From the NCBI GenBank assembly GCA_014061035.1, contig JACGMN010000003.1, positions 1 through 13,985 of the forward strand: a stretch of 13,985 nucleotides of DNA. Reading direction: 5' to 3'. This stretch comes from Candidatus Methanophagales archaeon (GTDB lineage Archaea; Halobacteriota; Syntropharchaeia; Alkanophagales; Methanospirareceae). Shown piece after piece: positions 13,862 to 13,985 of this stretch (position 1 is its first letter; every line of letters starts with the position of its first letter). Below the pieces are notes generated by a model, which was given only the letters and a program-made list of their open reading frames with translations, had not been told where the DNA came from and did no database searches. The translations under genes and the position numbers were made by a program.

Positions 13862-13985
13862 ATGAATATTATATACGAAATATCAATTTTACCTGTAATT
13901 GCAGTGCTTCTGCCATTCCTGGCTGCCGGCGTGATATATTATGCCGGGAACAAATCAGAAGGTTTGAGAGACTCCCTCTCCATCA
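13862..13985 (+). CDS. membrane protein N-terminus, possible NuoL/M/N or MrpD-like subunit (partial)
   Basis: The first 41 codons, open to the window edge. The start MNIIYEISILPVIAVLLPFL leads into one clear transmembrane helix ending in a positively charged loop (GNKSEGLRDSLSI). The 'LP.IAVLLPFLAA' start followed by a short charged loop is like the first helix of proton-conducting antiporter-type subunits, but 41 residues are not enough to be sure. The start at 13862 is chosen because the upstream ATGs run into TGA within a few codons; no strong Shine-Dalgarno is seen. Confidence 0.55.
   Translation, partial: MNIIYEISILPVIAVLLPFLAAGVIYYAGNKSEGLRDSLSI

Overview
The window most likely comes from an anaerobic archaeon. 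The signs are a glutamate synthase split over separate genes, an archaeal-type class II methionine aminopeptidase, many iron-sulfur proteins, TATA-like boxes with oligo-T termination, and Shine-Dalgarno sites of the GGAGG type. The intergenic spaces are full of heptamer (gttcacg/gttctac) repeats. The whole looks like methanogen-related Euryarchaeota, and an ANME-1/Methanophagales or Syntrophoarchaeum-like origin is my best guess. That assignment is inference, because no rRNA or marker gene is present.

Left part (1-3130): an iron-handling block read on the minus strand. In transcription order it holds a 58-residue His-rich coiled-coil protein (2882-3058) with its own oligo-T terminator, then feoA, feoB and a SAM-dependent enzyme resembling nicotianamine synthase. 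feoA and the small gene carry the same 50-bp promoter/operator (44 of 50 bases identical), with TTAGGG...CCCTAA-type arms between TATA box and start site. The small protein is therefore probably co-regulated with ferrous iron uptake. This is the best candidate here for something undescribed.

Middle spacer (3131-4279): repeats plus a decayed IS630-family element (3234-3917) that inserted at a TA inside a pre-existing heptamer array. No working gene is seen.

Right part (4280-12679): a GS-GOGAT region on the minus strand. In transcription order: a HoxU/NuoG-like iron-sulfur protein, an FMN-binding glutamate-synthase-like paralogue, a dispersed repeat element, glutamine synthetase, a four-cluster ferredoxin, an FAD/NAD(P) oxidoreductase, the glutaminase domain of glutamate synthase, and the FMN domain with a built-in 2x[4Fe-4S] ferredoxin. 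Tight overlaps from glnA to the FMN domain indicate one operon for ammonium assimilation: GlnA makes glutamine, the amidotransferase subunit releases ammonia, and the FMN subunit makes glutamate with electrons from the ferredoxin and flavoprotein subunits. The GXGXG domain of GOGAT is not in the window.

Far right (12765-13985, plus strand): methionine aminopeptidase, another copy of the dispersed repeat, and the first 41 codons of a membrane protein that may be an antiporter-like subunit. Three copies of a 32-bp repeat core (4126, 10241, 13664) lie in heptamer-bounded elements, each of which abuts a stop codon.
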